From Aliidiomarina sedimenti (GTDB lineage Bacteria; Pseudomonadota; Gammaproteobacteria; Enterobacterales; Alteromonadaceae): a DNA stretch of 64,000 bases. The stretch's first letter is position 1; each line of letters opens with the position of its first letter. Shown here piece by piece: positions 26,861 through 34,737 of this stretch. The notes beneath the pieces are model-generated. The model did not search any database. It was not told the DNA's origin and was given only the letters and a program-made list of their open reading frames with translations. Position numbers and translations under genes: made by a program. The stretch lies in NCBI RefSeq assembly GCF_003986955.1, contig NZ_PIPN01000007.1, forward strand, positions 27,586 to 91,585. Reading direction: 5' to 3'.

Positions 26861-28170
26861 AATTTACTTACCTTAGCAAATGCATCACGGGTGATATTCT
26901 CCACCCCGTCATTTGTAACGTGCACACTGTCTTCGATACGAACACCACCATAAGGCCGCAGTTCAGCGATCCGCGCCCAGTTGAAGTCATCATTGCCGTC
27001 AAACTCTTCCAGCAACTGATCAACCACATACAAGCCAGGTTCAATGGTAAAGACCTGACCCGGTTCAATGTTACGCAACAAACGCAGGAATGGATGGCGC
27101 CCGTCACGCTCATAAGCATCACCCTGAGCGGACTTGAGGAAACCACCAACATCATGCACCTGGAGGCCAATGTAGTGGCCTAAGCCGTGCGGGAAAAATG
27201 CATTGGTGTAGCCGCGCTCGTACACTTCCTCGGGGCTAATCTTAAAGAAGCCAAAGTCGACCAGAATAGTTGCAACCATGTGATGCATGCGAACATGCAG
27301 ATCGTAATACGAAACACCAGGACGGATGGCCTCAATAATGGCCTGCTCGGCTTTATCCATTGCCTCCACCAGTTCCTGGTAGAAACCACTTTTCTGCGCC
27401 GCATAGGTACGGGTGATATCGGCACAATAGCCGTTGTACAGAGCGCCAGCATCAATCAGAAAGGAACGCGACTCGGAGGGAGCGCTGCGGTCGTACACAT
27501 CATAATGCAAAATGGCCGAGTGCTCATTCAAGGCAATAATCGAGTTATAGGGCACTTCCTGCTCACGGAAATTAATGGCGCTCAGATACGCATGCTGGAT
27601 CTCAATTTCACTCGCGCCGGCATAAAATGCATCACGTGCAGCGACATGCGCTTGCGCTGCGAGGCCATTTGCTTTGCGCAGGTTTTCCAGTTCCCATTCA
27701 GTTTTTTCCGCCCGCTGATAATGCAGATGATCAATCAATGCCTTGGGGTTTATCTGACCCAGCTGCCAACTGGTCATGGGTTCGAACTGCTCGCCCAAAT
27801 ACGCCGTTTTCGCCAGCTCGTCGCCCAAATCTGAACGCACCTGAGCCAGATTATCGACGACTTTCAGCTCCATATGATCCTGCCATTCGGCCGGCGCAAT
27901 GTTGACGGGTGCATGCCAGAAATCCTTCGCTTTATACAGATACACCACTGGCTTGCAGCCAGCTTTATAAAAGATAAAACTCTTCGGACTTTCAGTGACA
28001 GGGAGCCAGTATTTAAACAACGGGTTGACCCGGAACGGGTACGGATTGTCGTCCAGAAAGGCTATCTGCGATTGACCTGAATAGATCAGCACACTGTCAA
28101 AACCTGTGGCCTGCAGCGCTTCGTCAAAGCGGGACTGCACCGTGCTGATGTGGTTCGCATAACTACCCAT
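26857..28170 (-). CDS. pepQ: Xaa-Pro dipeptidase (prolidase, OPAA-like)
   Basis: PepQ hydrolyses dipeptides with C-terminal proline. The 437-residue M24 enzyme closely resembles the Alteromonas organophosphorus acid anhydrolase in layout. Dinuclear metal ligands are in DAGALYNGYCADITRTY (two Asp), FPHGLGHYIGLQVHDVGG (His), TIEPGLY (Glu) and GGVRIED (Glu). An upstream in-frame start would add 14 hydrophobic residues, but AGGTGA five bases before the ATG at 28168-28170 and the family N-terminus favour the shorter form. The gene separates anmK from erpA, which lie next to each other in Pseudomonas. Activity on organophosphates is only suggested by kinship. Confidence 0.93.
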   Translation of the reverse strand: MGSYANHISTVQSRFDEALQATGFDSVLIYSGQSQIAFLDDNPYPFRVNPLFKYWLPVTESPKSFIFYKAGCKPVVYLYKAKDFWHAPVNIAPAEWQDHMELKVVDNLAQVRSDLGDELAKTAYLGEQFEPMTSWQLGQINPKALIDHLHYQRAEKTEWELENLRKANGLAAQAHVAARDAFYAGASEIEIQHAYLSAINFREQEVPYNSIIALNEHSAILHYDVYDRSAPSESRSFLIDAGALYNGYCADITRTYAAQKSGFYQELVEAMDKAEQAIIEAIRPGVSYYDLHVRMHHMVATILVDFGFFKISPEEVYERGYTNAFFPHGLGHYIGLQVHDVGGFLKSAQGDAYERDGRHPFLRLLRNIEPGQVFTIEPGLYVVDQLLEEFDGNDDFNWARIAELRPYGGVRIEDSVHVTNDGVENITRDAFAKVSKF

Positions 28171-28210
28171 AATCACCTCAATTACGATCAAAAAGAGCCC
28201 AGAGTTTAAC

Positions 28211-28244
28211 AAAAAAAAGGGCGACCTGCATGGTCGCCCTTTTT
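28211..28244 (-). terminator. Intrinsic terminator after the DUF3718 gene
   Basis: GGGCGACC (28219-28226) and GGTCGCCC (28232-28239) form an 8-base stem with a five-base loop. Eight A on the left give a strong U-run for the minus-strand transcript, and five T on the right allow some activity in the other direction. Confidence 0.88.
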
Positions 28245-28264
28245 CTGTTTATTCGTTTGCTGGC

Positions 28265-28648
28265 TTATTCACCCAGACGTGAACGCACCGCATCAACCAC
28301 CGCGGAAGAGCCATAACCTGATGATTCTGCCCAGTTCAGCATGGTTTCACCATTCACGGTATCTTCTTCAATCGCGCTGGCTGGTAACTGACGAGTGATC
28401 ATTTCACCAACCTGAGCAGCTTCAGCGGTAATCGCAAACTGCAGCATGCTGTAGCCATTGCAACGTACGCCAGAGTAGATATTGCGCAAACGCATATTGT
28501 GGTTGCTAAGAATGGTACGCAGGCGCTGACGGTCATCAGCACTGATTGCGGTACAAATACCTTCGGCTACCTGATTGGCTGAGGCAGTTTGAATCGACGT
28601 ACCCATCACTAAACCACAAACGATTGTTGCTAACGCTAACTTTTTCAT
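28265..28648 (-). CDS. DUF3718 family exported protein
   Basis: The 127-residue protein has a signal peptide (MKKLALATIVCGLVMGTSIQTASA, cleavage near residue 24). The mature part fits DUF3718: two cysteines (GICTAISADDRQRL and GVRCNGYSMLQF) that may form a disulfide, and the NMRLRNIYSGVRCNG core. A TTG two codons upstream is possible, but AGGAG seven bases before the ATG at 28648 fixes the start. It is a short secreted protein seen mainly in Alteromonadales and related groups, and no function is known. It stands alone, with a strong terminator behind it. Confidence 0.82.
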   Translation of the reverse strand: MKKLALATIVCGLVMGTSIQTASANQVAEGICTAISADDRQRLRTILSNHNMRLRNIYSGVRCNGYSMLQFAITAEAAQVGEMITRQLPASAIEEDTVNGETMLNWAESSGYGSSAVVDAVRSRLGE

Positions 28649-28786
28649 CCACAAACTCCTATCTGACGTGCGTTAAATTTTGCGCAATTTTGCCGCAGAC
28701 AGATTAAAAGGCAAGCAATTTCGTGTACTTTTATTGTTAAATGACTGCTGGATTTATGAGCAGGTTTTGTTAACTTTTCTCGCCTT

Positions 28787-28823
28787 AAAACAACCGCGCC
28801 AGCCCTTGTACAGGCTGGCGTTG
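28787..28823 (-). terminator. Likely intrinsic terminator after erpA
   Basis: CGCCAGCC (28797-28804) pairs with GGCTGGCG (28813-28820) around an eight-base loop, with CAA/TTG pairs extending the stem past a three-base bulge. On the minus strand TTGTTTTAA follows. The remaining 276 bp between DUF3718 and erpA hold nothing else that I can assign. Confidence 0.6.
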
Positions 28824-28924
28824 TGCAGGATTTTGTTAACCAGCTAAACATTCCGACTGGTCTGTTGAGTAGATTATTTTTTCTATTAATAGCATTCACT
28901 GAGCGCGTTCATGACGAACACACT

Positions 28925-29272
28925 TTAAACCGCGAATGAAGCTCCACATCCGCAGGTTGTGGTCGCATTGGGGTTATTGACAAAGAAGCGCGCGCCCTGC
29001 AACCCCTCTTCATAGTCGACCACTCCACCCACCAGATACTGCAGGCTCATAGGATCAACCACCAGGGTTACGCCTTCGCGTTCAATCGACATGTCGTCCG
29101 GGTTGACCTCTTCAGCAAAGGTAAAGCCATACTGAAAGCCCGAACAGCCTCCGCCGGTAACAAAAACACGAAGCTTCAGAGTCTCGTTTTCTTCTTCCTC
29201 GATCAGGGTTTTCACCCGTTTCGCCGCGGCCTGACTAAATTCAATCGGCAATGCCTGTTCAACACCACTCAT
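28925..29272 (-). CDS. erpA: Iron-sulfur cluster insertion protein ErpA
   Basis: ErpA is an A-type carrier that passes Fe-S clusters to apo-proteins, including isoprenoid enzymes. The 115-residue protein has the three conserved cysteines: one in [11 protein letters not shown] and two in TTCGCGASF at the C-terminus. The reading frame extends 22 codons further upstream, but an ideal AGGAGG eight bases before the ATG at 29270-29272 and the family start [16 protein letters not shown] decide this start. It lies just downstream of the DUF6776 gene on the same strand, a pairing conserved in Pseudomonas. Confidence 0.96.
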   Translation of the reverse strand: MSGVEQALPIEFSQAAAKRVKTLIEEEENETLKLRVFVTGGGCSGFQYGFTFAEEVNPDDMSIEREGVTLVVDPMSLQYLVGGVVDYEEGLQGARFFVNNPNATTTCGCGASFAV

Positions 29273-29291
29273 GGCTTCTACCTCCTGACCT

Positions 29292-30011
29292 TTAATTTGA
29301 TTCGCCTTGCATTGCGGCGCCCGCATTTGCAAGGTCATTCCAGTTATATTGCTGACTGGTGCGCTGCCCGCCCCGGGTGCGCACGTTAACCTGCACCGTT
29401 TCAGGACTTAACCCTTCGGGCATTTTAAAACTGCCATTGACCCGGGTGAAATAATTCATCGCAAAACTGCCTGTGCCCTCTGCGAGCTGGGCCAGTTCCA
29501 GCACATTGTACTCAACCCCACGTCCATTGCGACGACCTCGCAGGATAATCGAGTAAGACCCCTGTGCCAGTTGCTGCTGGGCCCGATCCAGCTGGACCAG
29601 AATCAAGCGGAAGCGGAACACGTCACCGCCATCTCCGGTAATCTGCAGCGAGTCAATTTTAACCCCATCCGCATCCAGTTCAGGGGCCATCACCCGCTGA
29701 TAGAAAGACAGTTCGCGGCGTACTTCAGAGGTGTGGTCCTGAGCACTACGTAACTCACCCTGCAAGTTCTCGATGGCGACCCGGTCTACATCACGTTCCA
29801 CCTTTAGTATATTGGTCTGATACTCCAGATCTTCAATAGTACTCTGCAATCGGGTGATACGGTTTTCGAGGCGTTCCCGCTCTTGTTCAAGAAATTTCAG
29901 TCTGGCATTGCCAATTTCATACCCGCCCCAGGCGCATAAACCTGCCAGGACAACGACTACTATTGTAAAGCGAAAGCGTCCAAGACGTTGTCGCCAATTC
30001 GAAAAACTCAC
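29292..30011 (-). CDS. DUF6776 family membrane-anchored coiled-coil protein
   Basis: The 239-residue protein has a short cytoplasmic tail, one transmembrane segment (about residues 16-36, [19 protein letters not shown]), a coiled coil (about 37-105, with repeated [21 protein letters not shown] heptads) and a C-terminal beta-rich domain (about 120-225). This matches DUF6776, a family of unknown function found next to erpA in many gammaproteobacteria. erpA starts 19 bases after its stop, so the two are cotranscribed. Divergent hemJ begins 57 bp away, and a small GGTAT/ATACC palindrome (30027-30040) lies between them. Confidence 0.82.
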   Translation of the reverse strand: MSFSNWRQRLGRFRFTIVVVVLAGLCAWGGYEIGNARLKFLEQERERLENRITRLQSTIEDLEYQTNILKVERDVDRVAIENLQGELRSAQDHTSEVRRELSFYQRVMAPELDADGVKIDSLQITGDGGDVFRFRLILVQLDRAQQQLAQGSYSIILRGRRNGRGVEYNVLELAQLAEGTGSFAMNYFTRVNGSFKMPEGLSPETVQVNVRTRGGQRTSQQYNWNDLANAGAAMQGESN

Positions 30012-30068
30012 CTTACGACCACCTGTGGTATGCTAATACCCAAACTAAGAAATGACCGAAATAGTAAC

Positions 30069-30512
30069 ATGAACCACTTTTTACTTCAGCATTACGATTG
30101 GCTTAAAGCGCTGCATATTATTTTTATGGTCGCCTGGTTCGCGGGTATTTTTTATCTGCCACGGATCTTTGTCTACCACGCTGAGACGACTGATACGTCT
30201 GTTCAGGCACAATTAAAGGTGATGCAGCGACGTCTGCTCTTCTTTGTGACCCCTTTTGCACTTCTCACCCTTATATTTGGCTTGCTGATGACGTACGCCC
30301 TGGCCACTGTCAGCAGTCTGCCAGTGTGGCTGCACATTAAATTTGCCCTGGTAGCGTTGCTGTATATCTACCATGGCTACTGTTTCCGCTTGCTTCGCAC
30401 CTTTGCTAATGACGCCAATACCCGCAGCGGCAAGTGGTACCGTGTGTTTAATGAGGTTCCGGTACTCATCCTCTTTGCAGTGGTGTTATTAGCGGTGATC
30501 AAGCCCTGGTGA
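30069..30512 (+). CDS. hemJ: Protoporphyrinogen IX oxidase HemJ
   Basis: HemJ (UPF0093) is the membrane enzyme that oxidises protoporphyrinogen IX in many proteobacteria lacking HemG. The 147-residue protein has four hydrophobic segments and the conserved histidine LKALHIIFMVAWFAG near the N-terminus; a later segment, WLHIKFALVALLYIYHGY, holds further conserved residues. An open frame extends further upstream, but the family start MNHFLLQHYDWLKALH lies at 30069. hemL is two genes downstream, so two haem-pathway steps lie in one strand run with pyrB. Confidence 0.9.
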   Translation: MNHFLLQHYDWLKALHIIFMVAWFAGIFYLPRIFVYHAETTDTSVQAQLKVMQRRLLFFVTPFALLTLIFGLLMTYALATVSSLPVWLHIKFALVALLYIYHGYCFRLLRTFANDANTRSGKWYRVFNEVPVLILFAVVLLAVIKPW

Positions 30513-30564
30513 TCTGCTATCATGCAGTGCCAGCATGCTTTTAACCAGTTGGGGACTCCATACG

Positions 30565-31578
30565 ATGCATTTCACCGGCGCCAATATCCTTTCGGTCAAA
30601 CAATTTGATGCTGAAGCCATTCAACAAGTATTTTCTATTGCAGATCAGATGCAGCCCTATGCACACCGGAGAAAACGGACCAAAGTGCTGGATGGTGCGA
30701 TTCTGGGCAACCTGTTTTTCGAGCCATCCACCCGGACCCGGGTCAGTTTTGGTACCGCTTTCAACCTGCTCGGCGGCGAAGTCCGCGAAACCACAGGCAT
30801 GGAAAGCTCGGCCATTGCCAAGGGCGAGTCACTCTACGACACCGCCCGGGTGCTTTCGAGTTATAGCGATATTATCGCTATGCGTCATCCAAAAGCCGGC
30901 TCTGTAGCAGAGTTTGCCGATGGTAGCCGGGTCCCTGTGATCAATGGCGGGGACGGTGCCAACGAGCACCCCACTCAGGCCTTATTAGACTTATATACCA
31001 TTCAAAAAGAGCTGCTACACAATCAGCTGACGGTAGACGGGATGCATATCTGTATGGTGGGTGACCTCAAATACGGACGCACGGTGCACTCGCTGTCGAA
31101 GCTGTTGTCGATGTATAAGAACGTCCGTTTCACCCTGATTTCGCCGCGCGAACTGTCTATGCCAGACGACATCCTGAGTATTCTGGATAGCGCTGGTCAC
31201 CGGGTCACCGTCACCGAAAAAATTGAAGGCTCGCTGGATGCCGACATCGTCTACCAGACCCGCATTCAGCAGGAGCGTTTTGCTAATTTGCAGGACGCTG
31301 ATCAATACCGCGGAAAATTCCGTTTAAATCATGAAATCTATACCCGGCACTACAAGCCAAATACCGTCATTATGCATCCGTTACCACGTGATTCGCGTGC
31401 CGAAGCCAATGAGCTCGACAACGATTTGAATCAAAATCCGAACCTGGCCATTTTCCGCCAGGCCGATAACGGTGTGCTGATTCGAATGGCACTTTTCGCG
31501 CTCACCTTGGGCGTAGAAAATTTGCTGCAAAAATACGAAACCGACGTTGTTTGGCACAGTGCCAAAGCCAATCTTTAA
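30565..31578 (+). CDS. pyrB: Aspartate carbamoyltransferase catalytic chain
   Basis: ATCase joins carbamoyl phosphate and aspartate to form carbamoyl aspartate, the first committed step of pyrimidine synthesis. The 337-residue protein shows the carbamoyl-phosphate loop FEPSTRTRVSFG, the aspartate-type NEHPTQALLDLYT, and HPLPRDSRAE; HPLPR rather than HCLP separates it from ornithine carbamoyltransferase. It is about 25 residues longer than E. coli PyrB, mostly at the C-terminus, and no pyrI regulatory subunit follows, so it may act without PyrI. The ATG at 30565 with GGGGA upstream is preferred to an earlier in-frame codon. hemL follows nine bases later. Confidence 0.9.
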   Translation: MHFTGANILSVKQFDAEAIQQVFSIADQMQPYAHRRKRTKVLDGAILGNLFFEPSTRTRVSFGTAFNLLGGEVRETTGMESSAIAKGESLYDTARVLSSYSDIIAMRHPKAGSVAEFADGSRVPVINGGDGANEHPTQALLDLYTIQKELLHNQLTVDGMHICMVGDLKYGRTVHSLSKLLSMYKNVRFTLISPRELSMPDDILSILDSAGHRVTVTEKIEGSLDADIVYQTRIQQERFANLQDADQYRGKFRLNHEIYTRHYKPNTVIMHPLPRDSRAEANELDNDLNQNPNLAIFRQADNGVLIRMALFALTLGVENLLQKYETDVVWHSAKANL

Positions 31579-31587
31579 GAGGTACTC

Positions 31588-32874
31588 ATGTCACGTTCAA
31601 GCGAACTTTTTAGTAAAGCTCAACACAGTATTCCAGGTGGCGTGAATTCGCCAGTACGCGCCTTTACCGGCGTCGGCGGCGACCCGATATTCTTCGAGCG
31701 TGCGAACGGCCCCTACATGTTCGATGTAGACGGTAACCGTTACATTGACTACGTCGGCTCCTGGGGCCCGATGATTTTAGGTCATAACTTTCCGGCTATT
31801 CGCGATGCGGCGATTGAAGCTGCGGAACGCGGTCTCAGTTTCGGCACCCCAACCGCGATTGAAATTACCATGGCTGAAAAGATCATTGAAATCGTCCCAT
31901 CGATAGAAAAGGTGCGCATGGTCAACTCAGGCACCGAAGCCACCATGAGTGCGATTCGCCTGGCTCGCGGCTACACCAAACGAGATAAGATCCTCAAGTT
32001 TGAAGGCTGCTACCACGGTCATGTGGATTCACTGCTGGTTAAAGCCGGTTCCGGCGCCCTCACCTTAGGTACACCAAACTCACCGGGTATTCCTGCCGAC
32101 CTGGCACAGCACACGCTGACAGTGAGCTTTAATAACCTTGAGGAAGTGAACGAGGTATTTGAGCAGTACGGTGACCAGATTGCCTGTATTATCGTTGAAC
32201 CCGTGGCTGGCAATATGAACTGCATCCCGCCTCAGCCCGGGTTCTTAGAAGGCTTACGCAAAGTCTGTGACGACAATGGTTCAGTGCTGATCTTTGACGA
32301 AGTCATGACCGGTTTCCGGGTCGCACCGGGCGGGGCTCAGCAATACTATGCGATTACCCCGGACTTAACCTGCTTAGGTAAGGTTATTGGCGGCGGCATG
32401 CCAGTGGGTGCTTTCGGTGGTAAACGCGAAATCATGGACCATATCGCTCCAACCGGTCCGGTTTATCAGGCAGGCACTCTGTCCGGTAACCCGGTCGCTA
32501 TGGCCGCGGGCCTGGCGGCACTAAACGCACTGCAGGAGCCCGGTCGTTACGAACAAATGAATCGCTCGGTGGAAATGCTGGTCAAGGGCCTCCAGGATGC
32601 TGCCGACGAAGCCGGTATTCCATTAAGCATTAACCATGTCGGTGGTATGTTCGGCTTTTTCTTCACCGACAAAGACAAGGTGACCAGCTTTGCAGACGCG
32701 ACAGCCTGCAACATGGATCATTTTAAAGCCTTTTATCACCAAATGCTGAAACGTGGTGTGTATCTCGCGCCAAGCGCCTTTGAAACCGGTTTTATGTCGA
32801 TGCTGCACAGCGATGCTGACATCGAACAAACCATTCAGGCTGCTCGTGAGTCCTTCGCCGCGCTGAATAAATAA
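31588..32874 (+). CDS. hemL: Glutamate-1-semialdehyde 2,1-aminomutase
   Basis: HemL converts glutamate-1-semialdehyde to 5-aminolevulinate, the last step of the C5 route into haem. The 428-residue PLP enzyme has [13 protein letters not shown] near the N-terminus, [28 protein letters not shown], and the Schiff-base lysine K265 in [16 protein letters not shown], at the same number as in E. coli. A ribosome binding site (AGAGGT) lies just before the ATG, nine bases after pyrB. With hemJ upstream, early and late steps of haem synthesis share this strand run. Confidence 0.97.
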   Translation: MSRSSELFSKAQHSIPGGVNSPVRAFTGVGGDPIFFERANGPYMFDVDGNRYIDYVGSWGPMILGHNFPAIRDAAIEAAERGLSFGTPTAIEITMAEKIIEIVPSIEKVRMVNSGTEATMSAIRLARGYTKRDKILKFEGCYHGHVDSLLVKAGSGALTLGTPNSPGIPADLAQHTLTVSFNNLEEVNEVFEQYGDQIACIIVEPVAGNMNCIPPQPGFLEGLRKVCDDNGSVLIFDEVMTGFRVAPGGAQQYYAITPDLTCLGKVIGGGMPVGAFGGKREIMDHIAPTGPVYQAGTLSGNPVAMAAGLAALNALQEPGRYEQMNRSVEMLVKGLQDAADEAGIPLSINHVGGMFGFFFTDKDKVTSFADATACNMDHFKAFYHQMLKRGVYLAPSAFETGFMSMLHSDADIEQTIQAARESFAALNK

Positions 32875-32889
32875 GCCTGGCGTTAGTGC

Positions 32890-32942
32890 CCGCCCGACTG
32901 GTCTGCTTGCGTCCTGCGCACGGGCGACCTATCATCGGGCGG
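32890..32942. repeat. GC-rich inverted repeats with alternative pairings upstream of maeA
   Basis: The left arm CCGCCCGA (32890-32897) can pair with TCGGGCGG (32935-32942), or its CGCCCG core with CGGGCG at 32921-32926. The two hairpins exclude each other. They occupy the 106 bp between hemL and maeA, with no T-run to make a clear terminator. Confidence 0.4.
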
Positions 32943-32980
32943 CATATTCTACCCTTGTTTTAGTCGTCGAAAGGTATTTC

Positions 32981-34675
32981 ATGGCCGAAAAGAAAGTCGA
33001 ACACCCACTGTATATCCCCCATGCTGGTCCTTCTTTGCTGGAGACGCCTTTATTGAATAAAGGCAGTGCCTTTAGCCGTGAAGAGCGAATTGCTTTTAAC
33101 CTGACCGGCTTATTGCCGCCGCGCTATGAAACCATCGAAGAACAGGTTCGGCGAGCGTACATGCAGTACTCAAGCTTTGAAACGCCGATGAATAAGCATA
33201 TTTATTTGCGCGCTATTCAGGATAATAACGAAACCGTATTTTATCGTTTGCTGGTCGATCACCTCGAAGAGATGATGCCGATAATATACACCCCGACAGT
33301 TGGCGATGCCTGTGAGCAGTTCTCTGATATTTACCGCAGTTCACGGGGCTTATTCCTGTCCTATGCTGAACGCGAGCAGATGGATGATATTCTGCGCAAC
33401 GCAACCAAACGCCGGGTTAAAGTCATTGTCGTGACCGACGGCGAACGTATTCTGGGGCTGGGTGACCAGGGCATCGGCGGGATGGGCATCCCGATTGGTA
33501 AGCTCTCGCTGTATACCGCCTGTGGCGGCATCAGCCCGGCTTACACCTTACCTATCATGCTCGATGTGGGCACCGACAACGAGAAGCTACTCAATGACCC
33601 CATGTACATGGGGGCCCGGCATAAACGTATTCGCGGCAAAGAGTATGATGAGTTCGTCGAGACCTTTATTCGCTCACTGCAACGGCGCTGGCCAGACGCC
33701 ATGATCCAGTTTGAGGATTTCGCCCAACCCAATGCAATGCCGATTCTAAACCGCTATCGTGATGAGATCTGTTGTTTTAACGACGATATTCAGGGCACTG
33801 CGGCGGTTACCGTTGGCACCTTGCTGGCCGCCTGCAAAGTTAAGAATCAAAAGCTTAGTGAGCAAAAGATCGTTTTTGTCGGCGCAGGTTCCGCTGGCTG
33901 CGGTATCGCCGAACAGATTATTGATCAGATGATCGCAGAAGGTATCAGCGATGCTCAGGCGCGTTCACAAGTGTACATGGTCGATCGCTATGGCTTGCTG
34001 GTGAATGGCATGCAGGGGTTGCGCGACTTCCAGCAGGCGCTGGTTCAATCCGACAAAACCATTGGTGAGTGGCAGTTTGCCGGCGACTATCCGTCGTTGC
34101 TGGATGTGATGTACTGCGCTGAACCGACCGTCCTGATTGGCGTTTCTGGTCAGCGGGGGTTATTCACTGAACAAGTGATTCAGGCGATGCATCAAAGCTG
34201 CGCGCGACCGATTATTTTCCCATTATCGAATCCGTCACGTAATGTCGAAGCGACACCGGAGCAGGTCATCGAATGGACTCGTGGCGAGGCCATTGTCGCC
34301 ACCGGTAGTCCCTTTGCACCCGTCGTGTATGAAGACCGTTATTACCCCATAGCTCAGTGCAACAACAGCTATATTTTCCCTGGTATTGGCCTTGGCGTTC
34401 TGGCTGCGCGTGCCAACCGCATCACCAATGAGATGCTGATGGCAGCGAGTCAGATGCTGGCCGAATCGTCACCCGCGGTGCAGGAAACCGGAACCGATTT
34501 ACTGCCGCCGATTACCAGCATCAGTGACCTCAGCAAGCGTATTGCTTTTGCTGTTGGCAAAGTTGCGCAGGAGCAGGGTCATGCTCTTGAAGTGCCTGAT
34601 GAGCTGCTCCAGGAACGCATCGATGCAAATTTCTGGCGCCCTGCGTACCGTGAATACAAACGGGTTAGTATCTGA
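32981..34675 (+). CDS. maeA: NAD-dependent malic enzyme
   Basis: MaeA (SfcA) oxidatively decarboxylates malate to pyruvate with NAD. The 564-residue protein matches the length and layout of the E. coli enzyme: [17 protein letters not shown] near residues 94-110, the metal/malate motif [29 protein letters not shown], and the NAD-binding [15 protein letters not shown]. Preference for NAD over NADP is by similarity. It appears to be a single-gene unit with a strong terminator behind it, and alternative GC-rich hairpins lie in its upstream gap. Confidence 0.94.
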   Translation: MAEKKVEHPLYIPHAGPSLLETPLLNKGSAFSREERIAFNLTGLLPPRYETIEEQVRRAYMQYSSFETPMNKHIYLRAIQDNNETVFYRLLVDHLEEMMPIIYTPTVGDACEQFSDIYRSSRGLFLSYAEREQMDDILRNATKRRVKVIVVTDGERILGLGDQGIGGMGIPIGKLSLYTACGGISPAYTLPIMLDVGTDNEKLLNDPMYMGARHKRIRGKEYDEFVETFIRSLQRRWPDAMIQFEDFAQPNAMPILNRYRDEICCFNDDIQGTAAVTVGTLLAACKVKNQKLSEQKIVFVGAGSAGCGIAEQIIDQMIAEGISDAQARSQVYMVDRYGLLVNGMQGLRDFQQALVQSDKTIGEWQFAGDYPSLLDVMYCAEPTVLIGVSGQRGLFTEQVIQAMHQSCARPIIFPLSNPSRNVEATPEQVIEWTRGEAIVATGSPFAPVVYEDRYYPIAQCNNSYIFPGIGLGVLAARANRITNEMLMAASQMLAESSPAVQETGTDLLPPITSISDLSKRIAFAVGKVAQEQGHALEVPDELLQERIDANFWRPAYREYKRVSI

Positions 34676-34697
34676 TGGTAAGCACGTCATACACAGC

Positions 34698-34725
34698 AAG
34701 GGCCGCATAAAGCGGCCCTTTTTTT
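34698..34725. terminator. Intrinsic terminator after maeA
   Basis: AAGGGCCGC (34698-34706) pairs perfectly with GCGGCCCTT (34712-34720) around ATAAA, and seven T end the site. It lies between the convergent maeA and mrcB genes. Confidence 0.92.
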
Positions 34726-34737
34726 AATACCTGTCAA

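Noticed and set aside
30027..30040. GGTAT/ATACC palindrome between the DUF6776 gene and hemJ as an operator
   Set aside because: The arms are only five bases and may simply include an extended -10 element; too weak to call.
33213..33404. Small antisense frames within maeA and other housekeeping genes
   Set aside because: They are shadows of the real genes, with no start signals and implausible composition.
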